Both the position numbers and the translations under genes were made by a program. Positions 43,274 to 57,338 of a DNA stretch of 64,000 nucleotides are shown here, one piece after another. Below the pieces are notes generated by a model. It had not been told where the DNA came from. It saw only the letters and a list, made by a program, of their open reading frames with translations, and ran no database searches. Positions within the stretch are counted from its first letter, which is position 1. Every line of letters begins with the position of its first letter. This DNA comes from Rhodococcus antarcticus (GTDB lineage: Bacteria; Actinomycetota; Actinomycetes; Mycobacteriales; Mycobacteriaceae), in contig NZ_CP110615.1 in assembly GCF_026153295.1 (NCBI RefSeq), positions 2,976,001 through 3,040,000 on the forward strand, in the 5' to 3' direction.

Positions 43274-45409
43274 TCACTCCGCCTCGAGCACCACCACCAG
43301 GGCCTGGCCGGGCGCGAGCACCGGCAGCGCCAGACCCGCACGGTCCAGCACTGCACCACCGACCAGCACTCCCTCGTCCCGGGCGGGCGCCAGCCACGGA
43401 GGCTCGACGTGGTGCAGGGTCGCGGGCGCCGGGATCCCGGCCGGCACGCGCACCCGGTAGGTGCGCGACGGGTCCAGCCCGGGCAGCGGCCGCAGCCCGG
43501 GGCGGGTCGAGGCGCTCGTCGTCAGCTGCACGAACGCGAACACCGCCGCGCTCCCGTCGGCCGCGACCACCCCGTGCAGGCGCTCGGAGTCGTCGTCGCA
43601 GTCCGCGCGGACCACGTCACCGGAGTGCAGCAGCGGTCGGAGCTGCTTGTGCAGCGCGATCCACCCGTGCAGCACCTCGAGCTCGCCCGGCGTGCACGTG
43701 GTGATGTCCCACTCCAGCCCTGCGTGGCCGAACAGCGCCGTGGCGCAGCGCATCCCGAGGTCCACGAACCGGTGGGTGGTGTGTGCGACGGGCGGGCCGA
43801 CGTGGGATCCCACCAGCTCGGGCGGCAGCAGCAGGCCCGTCCACGTCTCGATGTCGGTGCGCTCCAGGGCGTCGTTGCAGTCCGAGGTCCACACCCGGTG
43901 GGTGCGATCGAGGATGCCGAGGTCCACCCGGGCGCCCCCGCTGGAGCAGCTCTCGACCTCCAGGCCGGGGTGGCGGGCGAGCAGCTCGTCGAGCAGCGCG
44001 TACACCGCCGCGGTCTGCCGGTGCACGGCGGGCCGCCCCTGGCTCACGGCCTCGTGCAGGTCGCGGTTGTGGTCCCACTTGATGAAGTCGATGCCGTTCT
44101 CGGTGACGAGTGCGTCGATCCGGGTGAGCAGGTGCGTCCAGGCCTCGGGGTTGGTCAGGTCGAGGGCGAACTGGTGCCGCGCGGGGATGGCCCCGGCCCG
44201 GCCGAGCACCCAGCCGGGGTGGGCGCGCACCACGTCGGAGTCGAGGTTCACCATCTCGGGCTCGAACCACAGGCCCACCTGCATGCCGAGCGCGCGGACC
44301 TCGTCGAACAGCGGCGACAGCCCGTCGGGCCACATCTCGTCGCTGACGACCCAGTCACCCAGCCCACGGGTGTCCTCGCGCCGGCTGCCGAACCACCCGT
44401 CGTCCAGCACGAAGCGCTCCACGCCGATGGAGGCCGCGGTCTCGGCCAGGGCGCGCAGGCGGGCCAGGTCGTGGTCGAAGTACACGGCCTCCCACGTGTT
44501 CAGCACCACCGGCCGCGGCGAGGACGGGTGCTGGGCTCGGGCCCGCAGCCGCCGGTGGACCCGTGCGCTGACGGCGTCGAGACCCGCGTCGGCGTGCACG
44601 AACAGCACGTCCGGGGTGGTGTGCTCCTCGCCGGGGGCCAGCCGCACCTCGGCCGGGCCGAGCAGCTCGCCACCGCCCAGCACCGCACCGTGGCGGCCGG
44701 CGCCCTCGGGCAGCCTCTCCACCAGGTGCACGTGGTTGCCGCTCCACGCCACGTGGGTGCTCCACACCTGTCCGTGTCGGAACCCGAACCCTTCGGTGCC
44801 CGCGCTCATCAGCAGGGTGGCGTCGTGCCCGGTGCGCCCGCGGCGGCTGACCCGCAGGTGGGTGCCGTGCTGCACCCGGAATCGCTGCGGGGAGCGCTCG
44901 CGCACCCAGCGGCCGGTGAGGTCGAGCCCCGAGACCGCACGCTCGGGCAGCGGCAGCAGCGCCACCAGCGAGACCACGTCGAGCGGGCCCTCGCCGGTGT
45001 TGCGCACCCGCACCCGGTGGGCGAGCACGCCGTGCGGGTCCAGGGCCAGCTCGACGACCACGTGCACCCCGGCGTGCTCGTCGGCCGCGGTGGCGGTGAG
45101 CGTGCTGCCCACGACCAGCACGGGCCCGGTGAGCGCCAGGCGCAGCGGGGCGGAGCGGCCGTCCCTGGCCAGCTCCAGGCCCGGCGTGCCCAGCCACCCC
45201 TCGTGCTCGGACGGCAGCACCGTGAGCTGCACGGACACGTCGAGGGCGTTGTTGGTGACCACCGGGCTGGTCGCGAGCTCGAGACCCGTCTCGTCACCGA
45301 GGTCGGTGCCCCAGTGCAGCACCCGGGGGAGCCGGGGCCCGGAGACGTCCAGGACGAGGGCCACCCCCGCCGCTCGCAGGGTCACGATGACGGGGGCGGG
45401 GCTGGTCAC
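43274..45409 (-). CDS. Alpha-galactosidase, GH36
   Basis: Cleaves terminal alpha-galactose from melibiose, raffinose and similar sugars. 711 residues, with an N-terminal beta-sandwich (1-280), a (beta/alpha)8 barrel and a small C-terminal domain. Catalytic nucleophile D446 in IKWDHNRDL, acid/base near D509 in WTSDCNDALER, and WEAVYFDHDLARL, LDDGWFGSRREDTRGLGDW, VGLWFEPEMVN. No signal peptide, so it acts in the cytoplasm after import. GTG 45409 with AGGAGGAG. It is the gene after the two ABC permeases in the same direction. Confidence 0.93.
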   Translation of the reverse strand: MTSPAPVIVTLRAAGVALVLDVSGPRLPRVLHWGTDLGDETGLELATSPVVTNNALDVSVQLTVLPSEHEGWLGTPGLELARDGRSAPLRLALTGPVLVVGSTLTATAADEHAGVHVVVELALDPHGVLAHRVRVRNTGEGPLDVVSLVALLPLPERAVSGLDLTGRWVRERSPQRFRVQHGTHLRVSRRGRTGHDATLLMSAGTEGFGFRHGQVWSTHVAWSGNHVHLVERLPEGAGRHGAVLGGGELLGPAEVRLAPGEEHTTPDVLFVHADAGLDAVSARVHRRLRARAQHPSSPRPVVLNTWEAVYFDHDLARLRALAETAASIGVERFVLDDGWFGSRREDTRGLGDWVVSDEMWPDGLSPLFDEVRALGMQVGLWFEPEMVNLDSDVVRAHPGWVLGRAGAIPARHQFALDLTNPEAWTHLLTRIDALVTENGIDFIKWDHNRDLHEAVSQGRPAVHRQTAAVYALLDELLARHPGLEVESCSSGGARVDLGILDRTHRVWTSDCNDALERTDIETWTGLLLPPELVGSHVGPPVAHTTHRFVDLGMRCATALFGHAGLEWDITTCTPGELEVLHGWIALHKQLRPLLHSGDVVRADCDDDSERLHGVVAADGSAAVFAFVQLTTSASTRPGLRPLPGLDPSRTYRVRVPAGIPAPATLHHVEPPWLAPARDEGVLVGGAVLDRAGLALPVLAPGQALVVVLEAE

Positions 45410-45572
45410 GGTCGGGCTCCTCCTCGGGAGACGCGTCGAGCAGGGGTGGGGCTGCGCCGGGGGCGGGTGGGATGCGCGCGCCGTGGGGACGGGGCAGGGA
45501 CGTGGTGCGCCCCGCCCCCGCGGGCGGTGGCCGACGCGGGGACGGGGCGGATCGTGGGGACGGACTGCGTGC
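45410..45572. other. 163-bp gap with runs of G on the plus strand
   Basis: Between malG-type permease and alpha-galactosidase. It holds several GGGGACGGGG-like motifs (about 45495-45570) and a GC-rich hairpin potential (CCGCCC/GGGCGG). No gene seen. It may weaken or separate expression of the glycosidase from the importer. Confidence 0.4.
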
Positions 45573-46496
45573 TCAGCCCTTCGTCGTGCCCAGGGTCAGG
45601 CCGGAGACGAACTGCTTCTGCAGCGCGAAGAACACGATGAGGGTGGGAAGCGCCACCAGCACCGAGCCGGCCGAGAGCAGGTTGTAGTCGGTGAAGAACT
45701 GGCCCCGGAGGTTGTTCAGCGAGCTCGTGATGGGGAACTTGTCGCCGCTCTGCAGCAGCACGGTGGCCCAGAAGAACTCGTTGTAGATCCAGGTCACCAG
45801 CAGGGTGGCCAGCGCCGCCAGCGGAGGCCGGCACAGGGGCAGGGTCAGCTGCCACCACTGGCGCAGCACGCTCGCCCCGTCGACGTCGGCCGCCTCGTAG
45901 AGCTCCATCGGGATCGTCTTCATGTAGTTGCTGAGCACGAAGGCGCAGAAGCCGGTCTGGAAGGCGGTGTTGATGAGGATCAGGCCCCAGAAGCTGTCCA
46001 GCAGGGTGCCCGAGCTGGAGACCCAGAAGGGCACCTGGATCGAGCGGAACAGCCGGTAGATGGGGATGAGCAGGGCCTGTGGCGGCAGCAGGTTGGCCGC
46101 GGTGAACATGCCCAGCAGCGCGAGGTTGAACGTGAAGTTGAACCGGGCCACCACGAACGCCACCATCGAGGAGAGCACCAGCGTGGCCACCACGGCCGGG
46201 ATCGTGACGATGGCCGAGTTGAGGAAGTGCCGGGCGAAGTCGCCCTGGTTCCAGGCGTTGGTGAAGTTCCTCAGGGTGAAGCCGCCGAAGGAGGCGTAGC
46301 CGTGCGTCGAGGTGTAGGCGTAGTCGCGGAAGCTGTTGTAGAGCGCCCACAGCACCGGGAACAGCCAGACGAGCGCGACGACGATGAGGAAGACGTGCAG
46401 CACCCGTCGTCCCGTGGTCACCTTCTTGCGCCGACCCGCCGGAGCCGAGGTCGGGGCCGGGGCCGCGGCGGTGGGTCGATCGGCGACGGCGGTCAT
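45573..46496 (-). CDS. ABC sugar importer permease (MalG type)
   Basis: 307 residues, six helices, binding-protein-dependent permease: RRVLHVFLIVVALVWLFPVL in helix 1, SAIVTIPAVVATLVLSSMVA and the EAA loop ELYEAADVDGASVLRQWWQL, followed by LPLCRPPLAAL. The C-terminal KQFVSGLTLGTTKG is the usual MalG-type end. ATG 46496 overlaps the stop of the MalF-type gene (ATGA). No ATPase gene is present, as usual for actinobacterial importers that share MsmK/MsiK. Confidence 0.93.
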   Translation of the reverse strand: MTAVADRPTAAAPAPTSAPAGRRKKVTTGRRVLHVFLIVVALVWLFPVLWALYNSFRDYAYTSTHGYASFGGFTLRNFTNAWNQGDFARHFLNSAIVTIPAVVATLVLSSMVAFVVARFNFTFNLALLGMFTAANLLPPQALLIPIYRLFRSIQVPFWVSSSGTLLDSFWGLILINTAFQTGFCAFVLSNYMKTIPMELYEAADVDGASVLRQWWQLTLPLCRPPLAALATLLVTWIYNEFFWATVLLQSGDKFPITSSLNNLRGQFFTDYNLLSAGSVLVALPTLIVFFALQKQFVSGLTLGTTKG

Positions 46497-47443
46497 CGCT
46501 CGTCCCCCTTCATGACGACACGCAGGTACAGCGCGATGAAGATCGAGCTGATGACGAGCATGAAGGTGGCCAGGGCCGAGCCGAAGCCGATCCGGCTGGC
46601 CTCCCCCACCACGTTCTGGGTGACCAGGGTGGAGATCAGCTCGAGGCCGTTGCGGCCCTTGTTGATGATCCAGACCAGGTCGAAGGCACGCAGCGACTCG
46701 ATGAACGTCACCACCAGCACGATGATGTTGATCGGGCGCAGCACCGGGAGCACGACGCGGAAGAAGGCCTGGCCCTCCGTCGCTCCGTCGATCGCGGCCG
46801 CCTCGCGCAACGAGGCGTCCACCGCCTTAAGCCCCGCCAGGTACAGCAGCATGATGTAGCCGACCTGGCGCCAGGTGGTGGCCACCAGGGCTGCCCACAG
46901 GTTGTACTTCTGGTCACCGAACCAGTCGATCTGGCTCCCGGTGACCGCGTTGAGCAGGCCCTGGTCGCGGGAGAAGATCAGCTGCCAGATGAAGCCGATC
47001 AGGGCCAGCGACAGCACCACCGGCAGGAACAGGGCGGTCTGGTAGATCCGTCCGCCCCGCATCTCCTTGTCCAGCAGGACGGCGAGGAACATCCCGATCG
47101 GGGTCGCGACGAAGAACATCACCGCGAGCCAGATCAGGTTGTGCTGGATCGCCGGCCAGAACGGCGGGTAGATGGTGGTGACGTTGACGTAGTTCTCGCC
47201 ACCGATGAAGTCCGACCCCTGCAGGGTGCCGATGCCGTTCCAACGGGTGAACGAGAGCACCACGGAGGCGATCGCGGGCAGCCAGATCAGCCCGAGCACC
47301 ACGATGCTCGGCACCACGACCATGAACGCCACGGTGAGCTTGTCCCGCCCGGTGAGGCGCCGCACCTTGCGCTTGCGCTCCGGGCGGTTCGTGCTGCGGG
47401 TGCTGTCGGCCGGGGCCGTCAGCGGTACCGCCGTGTCCACCAT
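46493..47443 (-). CDS. ABC sugar importer permease (MalF type)
   Basis: 316 residues with six helices; basic N-terminus, FMVVVPSIVVLGLIWLPAIA, NLIWLAVMFFVATPIGMFLA, and the EAA loop SLREAAAIDGATEGQAFFRV that docks to the ATPase. Pairs with the MalG-type gene by an ATGA overlap and follows the binding-protein gene after 28 bases. ATG 47443 with AGGAGAG upstream. Part of the galactoside import operon. Confidence 0.93.
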   Translation of the reverse strand: MVDTAVPLTAPADSTRSTNRPERKRKVRRLTGRDKLTVAFMVVVPSIVVLGLIWLPAIASVVLSFTRWNGIGTLQGSDFIGGENYVNVTTIYPPFWPAIQHNLIWLAVMFFVATPIGMFLAVLLDKEMRGGRIYQTALFLPVVLSLALIGFIWQLIFSRDQGLLNAVTGSQIDWFGDQKYNLWAALVATTWRQVGYIMLLYLAGLKAVDASLREAAAIDGATEGQAFFRVVLPVLRPINIIVLVVTFIESLRAFDLVWIINKGRNGLELISTLVTQNVVGEASRIGFGSALATFMLVISSIFIALYLRVVMKGDER

Positions 47444-47471
47444 GGCGCTCTCCTCTCCTCGGTCGCCCCGG

Positions 47472-48857
47472 TCAGGAGACGAAGATCGTCTTGGCCTGGT
47501 TCTGGATGCTGTTGACGAGGCCGTCGACGTCGCTCGGCGTGGTGATGAAGGTCTGCAGCGCCGGGATCATCACCGTGGAGGCGAAGTCCGGACGGGTGTC
47601 GCGGTCGAGGAACTGGGAGATGTTCTTGGCGGCCCCGATGAAGTCCACGGCCTTCTTCTGCAGCGCGGTGTAGCCGGAGGTGTCGGCGTTCGTGTTGGTC
47701 GCGATCACGGACGGGTCCGCGCTGACGAGCAGCTGCTGGGCGGCGGGGGTGGCGAGGTAGGCGAGGAAGTTCTTGGCGCCGGCCTCGTTCTTGGGCCGCG
47801 CCGCCATCATGTTCCCGTCGATGGGCGCCTCGATCGCGTCGGTCCCGATGTTGGAGTCGATCTCCGGGAAGCCGAAGAAGTCCAGGTCCTCCTGGTCGGC
47901 GCCCTTCGTGAACTGCTGGGCCATGAACATGCCCTGCACCAGCATGGCGGCGTCGTTCTTCTGCACCGACTGGGCCGACTCCTGCCAGGTGCGCCCCAGG
48001 GAGTCCGGCTGGGAGACCTCGAGCAGCTTGCGCCACGCGTCGAAGACCTTCTTGACCTTCTGGTCCGCCCAGTTCTCCTTGCCTGCCATCAGGCTGACGT
48101 GGAAGTCGTAGCCGTTGATGCGCAGGTTGAGCTGGTCGAAGGTGCCCATCGCGGGCCAGCCGTCCTTGTCGGCGAACGCGAGCGGGATCAGCTTGTCGGT
48201 CTTCATCTGCGCGGTCAGCTTGTAGAAGTCGTCCATGGTCTTCGGCACCTGGTAGCCCTTGGCCTTGAACACGCTGGGGCGGTAGAACACGGCCCACGGG
48301 TAGGTCGTCGCGGGTACGAAGTACTGCTTCCCGTCGGTCGAGGTCGAGGCCGTCTTCAGCGCGTCGCCCATCCCCGAGATGCCGTCCCACACGCCGCTGA
48401 TGTCGCCGGCGAGGCCCTTGTCCGCGAAGAAGCGCATGCGGTACCCGGAGAACCACGTGTACACGTCGTCGGGGTTGCCCTGCAGGTAGTTGTTGATGTT
48501 CTCCTGGAAGCTGTTGTGGTCGATGGTGTTGACCGAGACCGTGACCCCGCCGCTCTGCTGCTGGTACGCCGTCACCATGTCCGCGATGGACTTCTTGGGC
48601 ACCGCGTCGGACTGGTTGGAGCCGTAGGAGACCGCGCCGGTGGCGCCCTGGCCCGTGGCCCCGGCGCCGGAGGACGACGAGCCGGAGCCGCAGGCGGCGA
48701 GGAACCCGGGCAGGCCGACGAGCGCGGCCGCGCCGAGGGCGCCCTTGAACAGGGACCGCCGGCTCATCGACGAGGTGGTGAAGGTGCTGGTGAGCGAGGC
48801 AGTGGTGAGCGGGGGGGCGATGAGTCCGGGGGTGGACTCAGACTGCGGACGGGACAC
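47472..48857 (-). CDS. ABC sugar importer substrate-binding lipoprotein, Tat-type signal
   Basis: 461 residues. A 31-residue polar stretch precedes the twin-arginine motif SRRSLFK and the lipobox LAAC (C56), so it is exported folded and lipid-anchored. The mature part is a family 1 sugar-binding protein (YAVFYRPSVFKAKGYQVPKT-like segment, MLVQGMFMAQQFTKGA, FFGFPEIDSNIGTDAIEAPI). Start GTG 48857 is backed by GGAGGAG; the ATG at the SRRSL position (48767) has no such site. First gene of the SBP-permease-permease-alpha-galactosidase run. Confidence 0.9.
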   Translation of the reverse strand: MSRPQSESTPGLIAPPLTTASLTSTFTTSSMSRRSLFKGALGAAALVGLPGFLAACGSGSSSSGAGATGQGATGAVSYGSNQSDAVPKKSIADMVTAYQQQSGGVTVSVNTIDHNSFQENINNYLQGNPDDVYTWFSGYRMRFFADKGLAGDISGVWDGISGMGDALKTASTSTDGKQYFVPATTYPWAVFYRPSVFKAKGYQVPKTMDDFYKLTAQMKTDKLIPLAFADKDGWPAMGTFDQLNLRINGYDFHVSLMAGKENWADQKVKKVFDAWRKLLEVSQPDSLGRTWQESAQSVQKNDAAMLVQGMFMAQQFTKGADQEDLDFFGFPEIDSNIGTDAIEAPIDGNMMAARPKNEAGAKNFLAYLATPAAQQLLVSADPSVIATNTNADTSGYTALQKKAVDFIGAAKNISQFLDRDTRPDFASTVMIPALQTFITTPSDVDGLVNSIQNQAKTIFVS

Positions 48858-48984
48858 GACTCCTCCAGGGCGGGTGCGGTGACGTCGACGGTGACGGTCG
48901 ACCTCGAGCGGGGGTAGAGCTCTTGCGGCCGGCGGTGCACTGTTCGAGTAACCGACACGAACGAACACGATCGACCAGGTTCGC

Positions 48985-49017
48985 GCTCACTGTCCAGTGA
49001 GCACCACCACATGTCAA
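48985..49017 (-). promoter_or_regulatory. Importer promoter with an overlapping perfect palindrome
   Basis: Minus-strand -35 TTGACA (49012-49017), 17-base spacer and -10 GACAGT (48989-48994). GCTCACTG-TC-CAGTGAGC (48985-49002) is a perfect 8+8 bp palindrome that covers the -10 box and part of the spacer, the place where a LacI- or DeoR-type repressor would block RNA polymerase. The 375-bp region 48858-49232 otherwise has no gene. Confidence 0.6.
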
Positions 49018-49196
49018 GACACGGATCGACATCGTCCGCACACGCGCCGTTCACCGCGCCGCACCGCACCGTGTGCCCGGACCGGACCGCCACCTGCGGC
49101 AACGCCCGGCGCACGCTGGGTCCACCCCACCGACGTGCTCCTACCTGGTGCGCCGAACGACACGGACCTTGCCCTCTCAGCCCATGTCCGGTCGTG

Positions 49197-49225
49197 TTGA
49201 CTTTCCCTGTGGCCCCGGCCACTCT
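49197..49225 (+). promoter_or_regulatory. Beta-galactosidase promoter, leaderless
   Basis: TTGACT (49197-49202), 17-base spacer, CACTCT (49220-49225); the GH42 ATG is seven bases after the -10 box and lacks a ribosome site. Confidence 0.5.
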
Positions 49226-49232
49226 GCACCGC

Positions 49233-51227
49233 ATGCGGAACTGGCCTGCCGATGGCATCGCGCTCGGCGCTGACTACAACCCGGAGCAGTGGCCCGAGGA
49301 GGTGTGGGTCGACGACGTCGCCCGCATGCAGGAGGCCGGCGTCACCTTCGCGACGGTCGGCGTCTTCTCCTGGTCGCTGCTGGAGCCCTCCCCCGGGGTG
49401 TACACCTTCGACTGGCTCGACCGCGTGCTCGACCTGCTGAACGCCGGCGGGATCGCCGTCGACCTGGCCACCGCCACCGCGTCACCGCCGCCGTGGTTCT
49501 CCCACGCGCACCCCGGGACGCTGCCGGTGGACCACTCCGGGCGCACGCTGTGGCCGGGTTCCCGGCAGAGCTGGTGCCCGAGCTCCACGGTGTTCACCGA
49601 GGCCGCCACCGGGCTCACCGAGCAGATGGCGCGGCGCTACCACGACCACCCGGCCCTGGCCCTGTGGCACGTGTCCAACGAGTACGCCTGCCACAACGCG
49701 CCCTGCTACTGCGACACCTGCGCGGGGGCTTTCCGCACCTGGCTCGACAAGCGCTACGGCGACCTCGACACGCTCAACGCCGCGTGGGGCACCGCCTTCT
49801 GGAGCCAGCGCTACACCGACCTCGCGCAGGTCCTGCCGCCGCGGATCTCCACCGCTCACTCCAACCCCACCCAGGAGCTCGACTACCGCCGCTTCACCTC
49901 CGACGCGCTGCTCGCCCAGCACCAGGCCGAGCTGTCCGTGCTGCGGGTGCACTCCCCCGGTGTCCCGGTGACCACCAACTTCATGACGCTCGACCACTTC
50001 CGCCACCTGGACTACACGGAGTGGACGGGCTCGGTCGACGTGGTGAGCACCGACCACTACGTCTGCGGTGACCTCACCGACCCCGAGGCCGAGCTCTCCT
50101 TCGCCGCCGACCTCACCCGCGGCCTCGCCGGCGGTGCGCCCTGGCTGCTGATGGAGCACTCCACCAGCGCGGTCAACTGGCAGCCGGTGAACCGGGCCAA
50201 GACGCCGGGCCAGCTCCTGCGCCACAGCCTCACCCACGTGGCGCGCGGGGCGGACACCCTGGGCTTCTTCCAGTGGCGCCAGTCCCGCGCCGGCGCGGAG
50301 AAGTTCCACTCCGCGATGCTGCCGCACGCCGGCACGGGCTCGAAGGTGTGGCGCGACGTGGTGGCGCTGGGCCGGGCCGCCGCCGCCCTGGGCGAGGTGC
50401 TCGGGTCCCGCGTGGAGGCCGACGTGGCCCTGCTGTGGGACTACCAGTCCGGCTGGGCCCTGAACGCCCCCAGCCACCCCAGCTCGCAGGTCGAGTACGG
50501 CGAGGTGGCCCACGACCTGCACGCGGCGCTGCGCCGGGCCGGGGTCACGGTGGACGTGGTGGGGCCCCGCACCGACCTCTCCGGCTACCGCGTGGTGCTC
50601 GTGCCCACCCTGTACCTGGCCTCCGACGAGACCCTCGTCGCCGTGGCGGCCGCCGCCCGCGCCGGGGCGCAGGTGCTGCTGACCTACTTCTCCGGCGTGG
50701 TCGACGCCCACGACCACCTCCGCGGGGACGGCTGGTCGCCGGAGGTGGCCGCTCTCACCGGCGCCCGCACCGCCGAGCACGCCCCGCTGCCCGCGCAGGC
50801 CCGGGTGGCCCTCGACGGGCTGCTGACCGGCTCCGCCACCCGCTGGAGCGAGTGGGTGGACGTCGAGCACGGCACCGAGGTGCTCAGCCGGGCCACCGAC
50901 GGCGACACCTCCGGCCAGGCGGTGCTCACCCGCCGCCCGGTCGGCTCGGGCGCTGCGTGGTACCTCGCCACCCGACCCGACGCGGCCGGCCTCGACGCGC
51001 TGCTGGCCCGGGTCTGCGCCGACGCCGGGGTCTCGCCGGCCGCCGAGGTCGGCCCGGGCGTGGAGGTCGTGCGCCGCCGCTCGGAGCTCGGGTCGTGGCT
51101 GTTCGTCATCAACCACGCCGACGTCGCCGCCGAGGTGCCGGCGTCCGGCCACGAGCTGCTGTCCGGCGCCGACGTGGACCACCTGAGCGTCCCGGCCGGC
51201 GGCGTCGCCGTGCTCCGGGAGGCCTGA
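49233..51227 (+). CDS. Beta-galactosidase, GH42
   Basis: 664 residues, three-domain GH42 enzyme: GADYNPEQWPEEVWVDDV at the start, acid/base E150 in HVSNEYACHN and nucleophile E308 in LLMEHSTSAVNWQPVN. The zinc cluster cysteines CHNAPCYCDTC are present. Residues 400-600 form the glutamine-amidotransferase-like trimerisation domain. No signal peptide. ATG 49233 leaves a leaderless mRNA; upstream frame to 49011 runs through the promoter. The DeoR gene follows after five bases. Confidence 0.95.
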   Translation: MRNWPADGIALGADYNPEQWPEEVWVDDVARMQEAGVTFATVGVFSWSLLEPSPGVYTFDWLDRVLDLLNAGGIAVDLATATASPPPWFSHAHPGTLPVDHSGRTLWPGSRQSWCPSSTVFTEAATGLTEQMARRYHDHPALALWHVSNEYACHNAPCYCDTCAGAFRTWLDKRYGDLDTLNAAWGTAFWSQRYTDLAQVLPPRISTAHSNPTQELDYRRFTSDALLAQHQAELSVLRVHSPGVPVTTNFMTLDHFRHLDYTEWTGSVDVVSTDHYVCGDLTDPEAELSFAADLTRGLAGGAPWLLMEHSTSAVNWQPVNRAKTPGQLLRHSLTHVARGADTLGFFQWRQSRAGAEKFHSAMLPHAGTGSKVWRDVVALGRAAAALGEVLGSRVEADVALLWDYQSGWALNAPSHPSSQVEYGEVAHDLHAALRRAGVTVDVVGPRTDLSGYRVVLVPTLYLASDETLVAVAAAARAGAQVLLTYFSGVVDAHDHLRGDGWSPEVAALTGARTAEHAPLPAQARVALDGLLTGSATRWSEWVDVEHGTEVLSRATDGDTSGQAVLTRRPVGSGAAWYLATRPDAAGLDALLARVCADAGVSPAAEVGPGVEVVRRRSELGSWLFVINHADVAAEVPASGHELLSGADVDHLSVPAGGVAVLREA

Positions 51228-51232
51228 GCACC

Positions 51233-52051
51233 GTGCTCGCCCGCCAGCGCCAGGAGCGCATCCTCGAGATCATCCGTGCCGACGGTGGCGCCCGCGTCTC
51301 CGAGCTGATCGAGCTGCTCGGCGTCTCCGACATGACCGTGCGGCGCGACCTCGAGGTGCTGGCCTCCCGCGGGCTGGTGGCCCGGGTGCACGGCGGGGCG
51401 ACCGAGGTGGCCCCGCGGAGCACCTACGAGCCGGGGTTCACGGTGAAGTCCGGCCTGCAGAGCGAGGAGAAGCGCGCGATCGCCCGCGCCGCCGCCGCCC
51501 TGGTGGAGCCGGGCTCCGCCGTCGCCATCTCCGCCGGCACCACCACGTTCGCGCTGGCCAGGGAGCTGCTCGCGGTGCCCGACCTCACGGTGGTGACCAA
51601 CTCCGTGCCGGTGGCGCAGCTGTTCCACGAGTCACCCCGCAAGGACGTGACCCTGGTGCTCACCGGCGGGGTGCGGACGCCGTCGGACGCGCTCGTCGGG
51701 CCCGTGTCGGTGGCTGCGCTGCGCACCCTGCACACCGACTGGCTGTTCCTCGGCGTCCACGGGCTCGACGCCCAGGCGGGGCTCACCACGCCCAACCTGG
51801 CCGAGGCCGACACCGATCGGGCCCTGGTCTCCTGCGCCCGGCGGCTGGTGGTGCTGGCCGACAGCACCAAGTGGAACGTGGTGGGCCTGTCCACCATCGC
51901 GGGACTGGACGAGGTGGACGTGCTCGTCACCGACGACGGGCTGGACCAGGCCGCGTGCACCGTCCTGGCCGACGCGGTGGGCCGGCTCGTGGTGACGAGC
52001 CCCGACACCGACGAGCACGAGCTCGGGCGGACGCCGGGGGAGCTGTCGTGA
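51233..52051 (+). CDS. DeoR family transcriptional regulator
   Basis: 272 residues: N-terminal winged helix RQRQERILEIIRADGGARVS, ELLGVSDMTVRRDLEVLASR, GLVARVHGGA, then the DeoR sensor domain (AISAGTTTFALARELLAVPD, VTNSVPVAQLF, LTGGVR, FLGVHGLDAQAGLTTPNLAE, LADSTKWNVVG) that binds sugar phosphates. Sits between the GH42 gene and galT-galK, so galactose-phosphate signals are likely. GTG 51233 with GGGAGG upstream. Confidence 0.93.
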   Translation: MLARQRQERILEIIRADGGARVSELIELLGVSDMTVRRDLEVLASRGLVARVHGGATEVAPRSTYEPGFTVKSGLQSEEKRAIARAAAALVEPGSAVAISAGTTTFALARELLAVPDLTVVTNSVPVAQLFHESPRKDVTLVLTGGVRTPSDALVGPVSVAALRTLHTDWLFLGVHGLDAQAGLTTPNLAEADTDRALVSCARRLVVLADSTKWNVVGLSTIAGLDEVDVLVTDDGLDQAACTVLADAVGRLVVTSPDTDEHELGRTPGELS

Positions 52052-52064
52052 GGGAGCAGGGACG

Positions 52065-57327
<5,263 letters not shown>

Positions 57328-57338
57328 CCCCCCGGAGG

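Noticed and set aside
45573-48857. Missing ATPase gene of the sugar importer as a sign of a broken operon
   Set aside because: Carbohydrate importers of this type in actinobacteria normally share one ATPase encoded elsewhere.
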